Assembly (NCBI RefSeq): GCF_000878135.1
Contig: NZ_JXQZ01000037.1
Span: forward strand, 48,085 to 112,084
Reading direction: 5' to 3'
Length of the DNA: 64,000 nt
From: Frigoribacterium sp. MEB024
GTDB taxonomy: Bacteria; Actinomycetota; Actinomycetes; Actinomycetales; Microbacteriaceae
The notes under the pieces were generated by a model. It saw only the letters and a list, made by a program, of their open reading frames with translations. It was not told the DNA's origin and did no database searches. Below are positions 39,983-47,812 of this stretch, one piece after another. Position numbers and translations under genes: made by a program. Each line of letters begins with the position of its first letter. Position 1 is the stretch's first letter.

Positions 39983-40435
39983 ATGTCGAAGGTAATCCTG
40001 ACCCACGAGGTCTCCGGCCTCGGTTCCGCCGGTGACGTCGTCGACGTCAAGAACGGCTACGCCCGCAACTACCTGGTGCCCCAGGGCTTCGCCGTGGCGT
40101 GGAGCCGCGGTGGCGAGAAGCAGGTCGCTCAGATCCGTACGGCCCGCGAGACCCGCGAGCTCAAGACGATCGAAGAGGCCCACGACCTCAAGCAGCGCCT
40201 CGAGGCCCAGAAGATCCGTCTCACGGTGAAGACCGGTGCCGACGGCCGTCTGTTCGGCTCGGTCCGCCCGGCCGACGTCGCCGACGCGGTCACCGCCCAG
40301 GGCGTCGCGACGATCGACAAGCGCAAGGTCGAGATCCCCACGACCATCAAGGTGACGGGTGAGCACGAAGCCACCCTCCGCCTGCGCGAGGACGTCATCG
40401 CGACGATCACGCTCACGGTCGTCTCGGCCAAGTAG
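39983..40435 (+). CDS. rplI: 50S ribosomal protein L9
   Basis: 150 residues. The L9 signature [17 protein letters not shown] lies near residues 23-39, followed by the long connecting helix ([21 protein letters not shown]) and the C-terminal domain. It is the last gene of the operon, 14 bases after rpsR. Confidence 0.97.
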   Translation: MSKVILTHEVSGLGSAGDVVDVKNGYARNYLVPQGFAVAWSRGGEKQVAQIRTARETRELKTIEEAHDLKQRLEAQKIRLTVKTGADGRLFGSVRPADVADAVTAQGVATIDKRKVEIPTTIKVTGEHEATLRLREDVIATITLTVVSAK

Positions 40436-40466
40436 CACCCCGGCGCTTCGGCGCCTGCTGTACGCG

Positions 40467-40500
40467 AGAGCGGCGGTCCCCCTCGGGGGGCCGCCGCTCT
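40467..40500 (+). terminator. Ribosomal operon terminator
   Basis: AGAGCGGCGG pairs with CCGCCGCTCT, with further C/G pairing inside, followed by TTCT. It lies 31 bases after rplI. Confidence 0.85.
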
Positions 40501-40547
40501 TCTGCGTGCCGGGTGCGTGCGGTGCGCCGGCCTGGTGGCGGGTCGCG

Positions 40548-40611
40548 ATGAACCCCGTTCCGGACGATGAAGCCCGTCGGAACGGGGTTCATCGTCCGGA
40601 ACGGGGTTCAT
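40548..40611. repeat. Long palindrome A of the ATGAACCC family
   Basis: Perfect 24-bp arms (ATGAACCCCGTTCCGGACGATGAA at 40548-40571 and its complement at 40588-40611) around a 16-base loop that itself repeats part of the arm. It lies in the gap between rplI and the ribose regulator. It is related to copies at 40727, 40874 and 47251. Confidence 0.9.
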
Positions 40612-40629
40612 GGGCTGGCTGGGCTGGCT

Positions 40630-40656
40630 GGGCTGGGCTGGGCTGGGGTGGGAGGG
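40630..40656 (+). other. G-quadruplex-prone tract
   Basis: Six runs of three or four G (40630-632, 635-637, 640-642, 645-648, 650-652, 654-656) are separated by one or two bases, preceded by more GGGCT/GGCT units from 40612. This fits the intramolecular G4 pattern on the + strand. It lies between palindromes A and B. Confidence 0.7.
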
Positions 40657-40726
40657 TGGAGACGAGGAGGCGCGGGGCGGCTGGGGCGGGCACCGCGCCT
40701 CCTCGTCGGGTCGTCTCCGTGTCGCG

Positions 40727-40790
40727 ATGAACCCGGTTTCGAACGACGCACCCCGTTGCAACCGGGTGTTCGGTTCGAAACCGGGTTCAT
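40727..40790. repeat. Long palindrome B of the ATGAACCC family
   Basis: Perfect 18-bp arms (ATGAACCCGGTTTCGAAC at 40727-40744, complement at 40773-40790) around a 28-base centre containing a smaller inverted repeat. It is nearly identical to copy C, which begins 147 bases later. Confidence 0.9.
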
Positions 40791-40873
40791 GGGTGGGGGT
40801 GACGCGAGCGGGACGCGGAGGCGCGGGGCGGCTGGGGCGGGCACCGCGCCTCCTCGGGGCGTCCCGTGTTGCG

Positions 40874-40937
40874 ATGAACCCGGTTTCGAACGATGCACCC
40901 CGCTGCAACCGGGTGTTCGGTTCGAAACCGGGTTCAT
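40874..40937. repeat. Long palindrome C of the ATGAACCC family
   Basis: The same arms as copy B at 40874-40891 and 40920-40937, with two base changes in the centre. Both copies are preceded by a GGAGGCGCGGGGCGGCTGGG...ACCGCGCCTCCTCG inverted motif pair, so a composite unit is duplicated in tandem. Confidence 0.9.
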
Positions 40938-40987
40938 GGGCACAGGCGGGCTCGCATTGACAGGAGGAGGCGGCTCGTCTACTGTCG

Positions 40988-41015
40988 TGGAATCGGTTCC
41001 ATGGAATCGATTCCA
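40988..41015. promoter_or_regulatory. Tandem LacI-family operators
   Basis: Two adjacent 14-bp sites, TGGAATCGGTTCCA (40988-41001) and the perfect palindrome TGGAATCGATTCCA (41002-41015), lie about 50 bases before the regulator start. The central CG palindrome is the usual LacI/RbsR operator form, so the operon is probably autoregulated. Confidence 0.85.
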
Positions 41016-41065
41016 CGCAGCGGACACGCCCTGCGACCCGCACCACTACGACGAGGTAGAGCCCG

Positions 41066-42202
41066 ATGAACACCGTGACGATCAAGGACGTGGCGCAGCG
41101 CGCCGGCGTCTCGGCCGCGACGGCATCGCGCGTGCTGTCGGGCAACCCGGCCACCTCCGCCGAGTCGCGGGCCCAGGTCGAACGAGCCGTGCGCGAGCTC
41201 GACTTCCGGCCGAACGCCCAGGCCCGGGCACTGCGCTCGACCCGCTCCGACACGGTCGGCCTGCTCGTCTCGGACGTCCGCAACCCGTTCTTCGCCGACC
41301 TCGCCCACACCATCGAGCAGTCACTGCTCGAGCTCGGCTACGTCACCCTCCTCGGCAACGCCAACGAGAACCGCGAGCAGCAGGACCGCTACCTCGACAC
41401 CCTCATCTCGCGCCGCGTCGACGGCGTCATCGTCGCCCCGCAGGGCACCGACTCCGCCAGCATCGACTCGCTGCTCGCCCGCGAGGTGCCGACGGTGTTC
41501 GTCGACCGCACGATCCCCGGCGTCGACGTGCCGAGCGTGACGACCGACAGCGTCCCCGGCATCCGGGCCGCCGTGCAGCACCTGGTCGACCTCGGCCACG
41601 AGCGCGTCGGCTACGTCGCGGGCCCGCAGAGCGTGTCCACCGGGCGCGAGCGACTCGAGGCGTGGACCGCCGCGGCCGCCGAGCTGGGCCTCAGCACCGA
41701 CCCCGACCTGGTCTACGTCGGCGACTTCCAGTCCGCCAGCGGGTCGGCCGCCGTGCACGCCCTGTTCGAGCTCGACGAGCCGCCGACCGCCCTGCTCGCC
41801 GCCGACAGCCTCATGGCCGTCGGAGCCATCGCCATGCTCAACCGGCTCGGCATGCGCATGGGCACCGACGTCTCGGTCATCGCGTTCGACGACATCGAGT
41901 GGTTCTCGCTGCTCGACCCGGCCCTGACCGTCATCGCGCACAGCGTCGAGGAGATGGGCCGCATCGCCGTCCAGCTGCTGCACGAGGTCATCGACGGGCG
42001 CACGCCCGACTCGGTCGTGCTGCCCAGCGAACTGATCGTGCGCGAGTCGACGACCCGCGCCTCCGGCCGGACCGCAGGAGGCGCGGGTTGCGGATCCGCG
42101 AGCGGCACCTCGGCGACGCGCGGGTCCACCGCGACCCGCGCCTCCTCGACCTCGACGGACCCGACAGACCCCACCCCACCCCGACCCCTCGGCAGGAACT
42201 GA
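41066..42202 (+). CDS. rbsR: LacI-family transcriptional regulator of the ribose operon
   Basis: 378 residues. The N-terminal helix-turn-helix and hinge are VTIKDVAQRAGVSAATASRVLSG and ALRSTRSDTVGLLV. The periplasmic-binding-like effector domain follows (SRRVDGVIVAPQ, FVDRTIPGVDVPSV, AFDDIEWFSLLDPALTVI). After the normal end near residue 328, about 50 extra Ala/Gly/Ser/Thr/Pro-rich residues are encoded by DNA containing three copies of the dispersed GGAGGCGCGGG motif (42055-42145), so the tail appears to be added repeat sequence. Two operators lie upstream, and rbsA follows 3 bases later. Confidence 0.88.
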   Translation: MNTVTIKDVAQRAGVSAATASRVLSGNPATSAESRAQVERAVRELDFRPNAQARALRSTRSDTVGLLVSDVRNPFFADLAHTIEQSLLELGYVTLLGNANENREQQDRYLDTLISRRVDGVIVAPQGTDSASIDSLLAREVPTVFVDRTIPGVDVPSVTTDSVPGIRAAVQHLVDLGHERVGYVAGPQSVSTGRERLEAWTAAAAELGLSTDPDLVYVGDFQSASGSAAVHALFELDEPPTALLAADSLMAVGAIAMLNRLGMRMGTDVSVIAFDDIEWFSLLDPALTVIAHSVEEMGRIAVQLLHEVIDGRTPDSVVLPSELIVRESTTRASGRTAGGAGCGSASGTSATRGSTATRASSTSTDPTDPTPPRPLGRN

Positions 42203-42205
42203 CCC

Positions 42206-43723
42206 ATGCCCCACTCGATCGACGACGATCGCCCCCTGCTCACGCTCGAGAACGTCAGCAAGTCGTTCGGCCCCGTGCGGGTCATCGACGACGTCACCGT
42301 GCACGTCCGGCCCGGCCGCGTGCAGGTGCTGCTCGGCGAGAACGGCGCCGGCAAGTCCACCCTGATCAAGATGATGTCGGGCGTGTACCAGCCCGACGCC
42401 GGCCGTGTGCTGGTCGACGGCGAGGCCGTCCACCTGCCCAACACGCACGCCGCCGAGAAACTCGGCATCGCGACGATCCACCAAGAGCTCAACCTCGTCG
42501 CGTCGCTCAGCGTCGCCGAGAACGTGATGATGGGGCGGTTCCCGACCCGGTTCGGCCTGGTCGACCGCCGCGAGCTGAAGAAGCGCGCCCGCGCCGCCCT
42601 CGACCTGATCGGGCTCGACGTCGACGTCGACCAGAAGGTCGGCGAGCTCGGCATCGCCCGCCAGCAGCTGGTCGAGATCGCGAAGGCGCTGAGCATCGAC
42701 GCGCGCATCCTGATCCTCGACGAGCCGACGGCGGCGCTGACCCGACACGAGACCGAGATCCTGTTCCGCGTCGTCGAGCAGCTGCGCGCCCGCGGCGTCG
42801 GCATGCTGTTCATCAGCCACCACCTCGACGAGATCGCCGAGATCGGTGACACCGTGGCCGTCCTGCGCGACGGTGCGTTCGTCGCCGAGGTGCCCGCGTC
42901 GACCGGCGAGGACGAGCTCGTCCGCCTGATGGTCGGCCGCGACATCGCGCACCAGTACCCGCGCACCCCCGGCAGCGAGAGCGACTCCCCCGTCGTCCTC
43001 GAGGTGCGGGGACTGACGTCGAAGACCTTCCGCGACGTGTCGTTCGAGGTGCGGGCGGGCGAGGTGCTCGGCATCGCCGGGCTCGTCGGCGCCGGTCGCA
43101 CCGAGGTCGTCCGCGCGATCGCCGGGGTCGACAAGTACGACTCCGGCAGCGTGACGGTCCGCGGCAAGCGACTCAAGAAGGGCGACGTCGCCGGGGCCAT
43201 CGCCGCGGGCGTCGGCCACGTGCCCGAAGACCGCAAGGCGCAGGGGCTCGTGCTGGGCGCCTCCGTCAACGACAACCTCGGCTACGCGACGCTCGCCAGC
43301 AGCGCGAAGGCCGGCCTGGTCGACTTCGCCGGCCAGCGCGCGAAGGCCGACGAGGTCGCCTCGACCCTGCGCATCCGCATGCGCGACATCGACCAGGAGA
43401 TCGGCTCGCTGTCCGGCGGCAACCAGCAGAAGGCCGTGTTCGGCCGCTGGATCATCGCCGGCTCGACCGTGCTGCTGCTCGACGAGCCGACCCGCGGCGT
43501 CGACGTCGGCGCGAAGGTCGAGATCTACGAGCTGGTGAACCGCATCACCGACGCAGGAGGCGCGGTCGTGATGGTCAGCAGCGAACTGCCCGAGGTGATG
43601 GGCATGAGCGACCGCATCCTCGTGATGCGCGACGGAGTCGTCGCCGGCGAGGTCGCCGCAGCCGACGCCACCCAGGACACGCTGATGACGCTCGCGGCAC
43701 GCGACGTCCCCCCGACGAACTGA
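42206..43723 (+). CDS. rbsA: Ribose ABC transporter ATP-binding protein
   Basis: A 505-residue double ABC ATPase. The first domain has Walker A GENGAGKST, signature-region GIARQQLVEIAKAL and Walker B ILILDEPTAAL. The second has the typical degenerate Walker A (GLVGAGRTE), signature LSGGNQQK and LLLDEPTRGVDVG. This layout is specific to RbsA/MglA/AraG-type monosaccharide importers. It energises the permease RbsC. Confidence 0.94.
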   Translation: MPHSIDDDRPLLTLENVSKSFGPVRVIDDVTVHVRPGRVQVLLGENGAGKSTLIKMMSGVYQPDAGRVLVDGEAVHLPNTHAAEKLGIATIHQELNLVASLSVAENVMMGRFPTRFGLVDRRELKKRARAALDLIGLDVDVDQKVGELGIARQQLVEIAKALSIDARILILDEPTAALTRHETEILFRVVEQLRARGVGMLFISHHLDEIAEIGDTVAVLRDGAFVAEVPASTGEDELVRLMVGRDIAHQYPRTPGSESDSPVVLEVRGLTSKTFRDVSFEVRAGEVLGIAGLVGAGRTEVVRAIAGVDKYDSGSVTVRGKRLKKGDVAGAIAAGVGHVPEDRKAQGLVLGASVNDNLGYATLASSAKAGLVDFAGQRAKADEVASTLRIRMRDIDQEIGSLSGGNQQKAVFGRWIIAGSTVLLLDEPTRGVDVGAKVEIYELVNRITDAGGAVVMVSSELPEVMGMSDRILVMRDGVVAGEVAAADATQDTLMTLAARDVPPTN

Positions 43724-43754
43724 CCCGAGAAGCACGGACCCGAGGACGACACCC

Positions 43755-44726
43755 ATGACCACCACCACCGTGAAGGCGCAGCGACGCTCCTTCGACATCA
43801 AGACCTTCCTGGCCGCGAACGGAGCCCTCGTCGGGCTCGTCGTGCTGTGCCTGGCACTGTTCATCGCGACGCCGGACTTCCTGACCGGCCGCAACCTGCT
43901 GAACATCGGCATCCAGGTGTCGACCGTCGCCGTGCTCGCGTTCGGCATGACCTTCGTCATCGTCGCGGGCGGCATCGACCTCTCGGTCGGCTCGGTCGCC
44001 GCGCTGTCGGCGATGGTCTCGGGCTGGTTCTTCGCCACGGCGGGGCTGCCCGGCGGCCTGGCGCTCGCCCTCGGGCTCGGCACGGGCCTCGTGGCCGGCC
44101 TGGTCAACGGGTTCGCCAGCGCGTACGGCAAGCTGCCGTCGTTCATCGCGACGCTCGCCATGCTCAGCGTGGCGCGCGGCCTGACCCTCGTCGTCTCGGA
44201 CGGTCGGCCGATCGCGACTCCCCCGGCCGTGTCGTTCCTCGGTGGCAACATCGGGCCGGTGCCCGTGCCGATCATCGTGCTCGTGCTGGCCGCGATCGTC
44301 GCGTCGTTCATCCTCAACCGCACCGTCATCGGCCGCTCGATGTACGCGGTCGGCGGCAACGCCGAGGCCGCTCGCCTCTCGGGCCTGCCGGTCAAGCGCA
44401 TCGTCGTCACGGTCTTCGGCCTGGCCGGGCTGTTCGCGGCCCTCGCCGGTCTGCTGCTCGCCGGCCGGCTCGACTCGGCCCAGCCGCAGGCGGCCTCGGG
44501 CTACGAGCTGGACGCCATCGCGGCGGTCGTCATCGGAGGCGCGAGCCTGGCCGGCGGCGTCGGACGCATCTCGGGCACCATCATCGGCGCCCTCGTGCTC
44601 GTCGTCATCCGCAACGGCCTCAACCTGCTGAACGTCACCTCGTTCTGGCAGCAGGTCGTCATCGGCCTGGTCATCGCCCTCGCCGTGGGCGTCGACGTGC
44701 TGCGGCGCAAGACGCGCAGCAGCTGA
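43755..44726 (+). CDS. rbsC: Ribose ABC transporter permease
   Basis: A 323-residue membrane protein with about eight to ten helices. The family motif GMTFVIVAGGIDLSVGSVAAL and the EAA-like GGNAEAARLSGLPVKR are present. It forms the dimeric channel with RbsA, 31 bases downstream of it. Confidence 0.94.
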   Translation: MTTTTVKAQRRSFDIKTFLAANGALVGLVVLCLALFIATPDFLTGRNLLNIGIQVSTVAVLAFGMTFVIVAGGIDLSVGSVAALSAMVSGWFFATAGLPGGLALALGLGTGLVAGLVNGFASAYGKLPSFIATLAMLSVARGLTLVVSDGRPIATPPAVSFLGGNIGPVPVPIIVLVLAAIVASFILNRTVIGRSMYAVGGNAEAARLSGLPVKRIVVTVFGLAGLFAALAGLLLAGRLDSAQPQAASGYELDAIAAVVIGGASLAGGVGRISGTIIGALVLVVIRNGLNLLNVTSFWQQVVIGLVIALAVGVDVLRRKTRSS

Positions 44727-44946
44727 GGCGACCGGCCGGCCGTGCCGGGTGCTGCCGCGCGGGTGGCACCGACAGCCGAGGAGGCGCGGTGCGGCGCGGA
44801 CGCGCGGCGTCGCGTCTCAGCGGGGCGGCGGCAGTTGCGGGGCCCGGCCCTGGGGCTGCCGCGCAGCCCACGGCGACGGGCGCTCGGCAGTCGACCCGCG
44901 CCTCCCTCTTTTTCCGTTCCACCCAACCCAACCCGAAGGACACACG

Positions 44947-45897
44947 ATGAAGTTGACCTCGTTCCGCAAGGCCGCCACCGTCACGGCGATCGCCGCCCTG
45001 GTCGCGACCGGCACCGCCGGCTGCAACCGCACTCCCGCCGGAGAGGCGGACCGCCCCACGGTGGTCCTGTCGCTCAGCACCCTCAACAACCCGTTCTTCG
45101 TCGAGCTGCGCGACGGCGCGACCGCCGAGGCGAAGAAGCAGAACGTCGACCTCGAGATCGTCGACGCGCAGAACGACTCGGCCACCCAGGCCAACCAGCT
45201 GGCGACCGCGGCCTCGACCGCCGACGCCGTCATCCTCAACGCCGTGGACAGCGACGCGGCCGGCCCCGCCGCCAAGGCGCTCAACGAGGCCGACGTGCCG
45301 ATCGTCGCCGTCGACCGCGCGGTCAACGGTGCCGACGTCGCTTCGTTCGTCGCGAGCGACAACGTCGCCGGTGGCGAGCAGGCCGCCAAGGCCCTCGCCG
45401 AGGCGATCGGCGAGAAGGGCGAGGTCATCGTGCTGCAGGGCGTCGCGGGCACCTCGGCCAGCCGCGACCGCGGCGAGGGCTTCACCAAGGGCATCTCGGC
45501 CTACCCCGACATCACCGTCGTCGCGCAGCAGACCGCGAACTTCGACCGCGCCACCGCGCTCGACGTGACCACCAACCTGCTGCAGGCGCACCCGAACGCC
45601 GTGGGCGTCTTCGCCGAGAACGACGAGATGGGCCTCGGAGCGATCCAGGCGCTCGGCTCGCGCGCCGGAACCGACGTCCAGGTGGCCGCCTTCGACGGCA
45701 CCGAGGACGGCCTCAAGGCCATCGAGGCCGGTACGCTCTCGAGCACGATCGCGCAGCAGCCCGCCGAGCTCGGCGCCCTCGCGGTCGACCAGGCCGTCAA
45801 GGCCGTCAACGGTGGCAGCGGCGACGAGGGCCCCTCGGACCAGGCCGTCGAGGTCATCACCGTCACGAAGGAGAACGTGGGTGACTTCACCGAATGA
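44947..45897 (+). CDS. rbsB: Ribose ABC transporter substrate-binding lipoprotein
   Basis: 316 residues. A lipoprotein signal with the lipobox ATGTAGC (Cys near residue 26) starts the protein. The periplasmic-binding type 1 fold follows (VVLSLSTLNNPFFVELRDGA, AVDRAVNGADVASFVASDN, VFAENDEMGLGAIQAL). It captures ribose outside the cell. The 220-base gap after rbsC contains an inverted pair of the GGAGGCGCGG motif (44779 and 44893 onward), which could partly attenuate transcription or stabilise upstream mRNA. Confidence 0.92.
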   Translation: MKLTSFRKAATVTAIAALVATGTAGCNRTPAGEADRPTVVLSLSTLNNPFFVELRDGATAEAKKQNVDLEIVDAQNDSATQANQLATAASTADAVILNAVDSDAAGPAAKALNEADVPIVAVDRAVNGADVASFVASDNVAGGEQAAKALAEAIGEKGEVIVLQGVAGTSASRDRGEGFTKGISAYPDITVVAQQTANFDRATALDVTTNLLQAHPNAVGVFAENDEMGLGAIQALGSRAGTDVQVAAFDGTEDGLKAIEAGTLSSTIAQQPAELGALAVDQAVKAVNGGSGDEGPSDQAVEVITVTKENVGDFTE

Positions 45898-46853
45898 GTG
45901 GTTCTGAATCGCAGGGCGCCGGCACGGTCGTGGTGGTCGGGTCGATCAACGTCGACCAGGTCGTGACCGTCGACCGCCTGCCCCTGCCCGGCGAGACGCT
46001 GATCGGTTCGTCGATGACCCTCTCCCCCGGCGGCAAGGGCGCCAACCAGGCCGTCGCCGCGGCCCGGCGCGGCGCCCGCACCGTGATGATCGGTGCGGTC
46101 GGCGACGACGGACGGGCCGACGACGCCCTGCCCCACCTCCGCTCGAGCGGTGTCGACGTCAGCGGCGTCGACACCGTCCCCGGGCCCACCGGCCTGGCGA
46201 TCGTCAGCGTCGGAGGCGACAGCGAGAACACGATCGTCGTCGTCCCCGGGGCGAACGGTGCCGTCTCGGCGTCGTTCGTCGTCGGGCACGCGGGCGCGTT
46301 GGCCGATGCCGCGGTGGTCGTCCTGCAGGGAGAGATCCCCGTGGACGGCATCGCCGCCGCCGTCCAGCACGCCGGAGGGCGCGTGGTATTCAACCTCGCC
46401 CCGGTGATCGACGTGCCGGCGGACGTGGTGAAGGCCGCGGATCCGCTGGTCGTCAACGAGCACGAGGGCCGGCTGCTGCTGGCCGCGTGGGCTGCTGAGC
46501 AGCTTTCCGAAGCCGAGGAGGCGCGGGTCGACGACGAGTCGGTCGTCGCCTCCCTGCGCGCCCAGGGAGTCACCTCGGTCGTCATGACCCGCGGTGCCGC
46601 CGGCGCGATCGTCTCCGATGCGTCGGGCACCGTGCTGGTGGCCTCGCCGAAGGTGGCGGCCGTCGACTCGTCCGGAGCCGGAGACGCCTTCGTCGGCGCC
46701 CTCGCCGCCGGGCTGGCCGCGGGTTCGTCGCTGCTCGAGGCCGCTCAGGACGCCGTGCGCGTCGGGGCGTTCTCGGTGACGGGTGTGGGCACGCAGGCGT
46801 CGTACCCGACGCTCGAGGACGAGCTGCCTGCCGCTGCTGCGGTGACCTCGTGA
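45894..46853 (+). CDS. rbsK: Ribokinase
   Basis: A 319-residue PfkB-family kinase that phosphorylates ribose. GSINVDQVVTVDRLPLPGETLIG and SPGGKGANQAVAAARRGA lie near the N-terminus; the anion hole and catalytic Asp are in SSGAGDAFVGALAAGL. It overlaps rbsB by ATGA and rbsD by GTGA. One dispersed-motif copy lies inside a variable loop (near 46516). Confidence 0.93.
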   Translation: MSGSESQGAGTVVVVGSINVDQVVTVDRLPLPGETLIGSSMTLSPGGKGANQAVAAARRGARTVMIGAVGDDGRADDALPHLRSSGVDVSGVDTVPGPTGLAIVSVGGDSENTIVVVPGANGAVSASFVVGHAGALADAAVVVLQGEIPVDGIAAAVQHAGGRVVFNLAPVIDVPADVVKAADPLVVNEHEGRLLLAAWAAEQLSEAEEARVDDESVVASLRAQGVTSVVMTRGAAGAIVSDASGTVLVASPKVAAVDSSGAGDAFVGALAAGLAAGSSLLEAAQDAVRVGAFSVTGVGTQASYPTLEDELPAAAAVTS

Positions 46854-47233
46854 AGCGCGGCGGCCTGCTCAACGCGCAGCTGAACCACGCGGTGAGCGGT
46901 CTCGGCCACGGAGACCTCGTCGTCGTCGCCGACTGCGGACTCCCCCTGCCCCCCGGAGTCCCCGTGGTCGACCTCGCCGTCGTCCACGGCCTGCCCGCCT
47001 TCGCCGACGTGCTGGACGCTCTGACCGCCGACGTGGTGTTCGAGGCCTGCACGGCTGCGGACGAGAGCCAGGACTCCCCCGCGGGTGCGCAGATCACGTC
47101 CCGGTTCGACGACGTGGCCTACGTCTCGCACGACGAGCTGAAGCGGCTCTCGGGTGGGGCGCGCCTCCTCGTCCGGACGGGCGAGGCGACCCCGTACGCC
47201 AACGTCGTGCTGCGCTGCGGCGTCCCCTTCTGA
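46850..47233 (+). CDS. rbsD: D-ribose pyranase
   Basis: 127 residues from a GTG overlapping rbsK. MKRGGLLNAQLNHAVSGLGHGDLVVVADCGLPLP is the RbsD signature, with the catalytic His in LNHAVSGLGH. It converts beta-pyranose to furanose ribose so that ribokinase can act. It is the last gene of the operon. A motif copy (GCGCGCCTCCTCG) is read in frame near its end. Confidence 0.93.
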   Translation: MKRGGLLNAQLNHAVSGLGHGDLVVVADCGLPLPPGVPVVDLAVVHGLPAFADVLDALTADVVFEACTAADESQDSPAGAQITSRFDDVAYVSHDELKRLSGGARLLVRTGEATPYANVVLRCGVPF

Positions 47234-47250
47234 GGCCCCTCCTCCCCCTC

Positions 47251-47310
47251 GAACCCCGTTCCGTGCGATGAACCCCGAACCTTCGTGGTGCATCGCACGG
47301 AACGGGGTTC
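47251..47310. repeat. Long palindrome D of the ATGAACCC family, acting as rbs terminator
   Basis: Perfect 20-bp arms (GAACCCCGTTCCGTGCGATG at 47251-47270, complement at 47291-47310) with a 20-base loop containing AACCCCGAACC, ending in TTCTTCGTCG. It lies 17 bases after rbsD, so it can act as the operon terminator. It shares GAACCCCGTTCC with palindrome A upstream of the operon. Confidence 0.85.
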
Positions 47311-47812
47311 TTCGTCGTCCTGGGCCGGCAGGAGGCGCGGTGCCGGCCCCCGATACCGCCCTGACCAGCCTCTTCGCAGGCCCCCCTTCGGGGGTTACGG
47401 GAAGCTGAACGCGCGCTGCGTCGCTATCGGTTGAGAAGCCCGAAAGTCAAATCCCTTGTGCACAGGCGGATGTCAAATCGGATGTCTCAACCCCCGGTTT
47501 AGACAATTTTCTCCACACAGGTGTGGAATGACGAAACCCCAGGTCAGAAGGACCTATTTCGACTGAAGTATCTCGTTGTCCACAGCACGATCCACAGTTC
47601 TCCCCAGGGTTGTCCGGCGTTGCTCACCTGTTCTCCCCAGAGTTATCCACAGGTGCATTTGCTGTGGAGAACTCGGTGTCCATAGGGTGTACCCGCGCTC
47701 GTCAGGGGTGGATCACGGCGGTTCGGCAGGGGGATGTCGGGGGTCTGTCGTACAACTGCCTTGAGCGTCTTCGGTGCTGCCCCGCACCCACCCGATTCTC
47801 GCTGGAGGACCC
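47311..47812. promoter_or_regulatory. dnaB upstream region with DnaA-box-like sites
   Basis: About 500 noncoding bases, rich in CCACA/TGTGG words. An exact DnaA box TTATCCACA lies at 47643-47651; one-mismatch forms lie at 47576-47584 (TTGTCCACA) and near 47664 (TGTGGAGAA), and TTGTGCACA lies near 47456. A motif copy CAGGAGGCGCGG is at about 47329. The region should contain the dnaB promoter. Confidence 0.6.

Noticed and set aside
40567..42849. A 760-codon open frame on the + strand across the repeats and the ribose regulator
   Set aside because: It is Arg/Pro/Gly-rich, runs out of frame through rbsR and rbsA, and starts inside the palindrome repeats.
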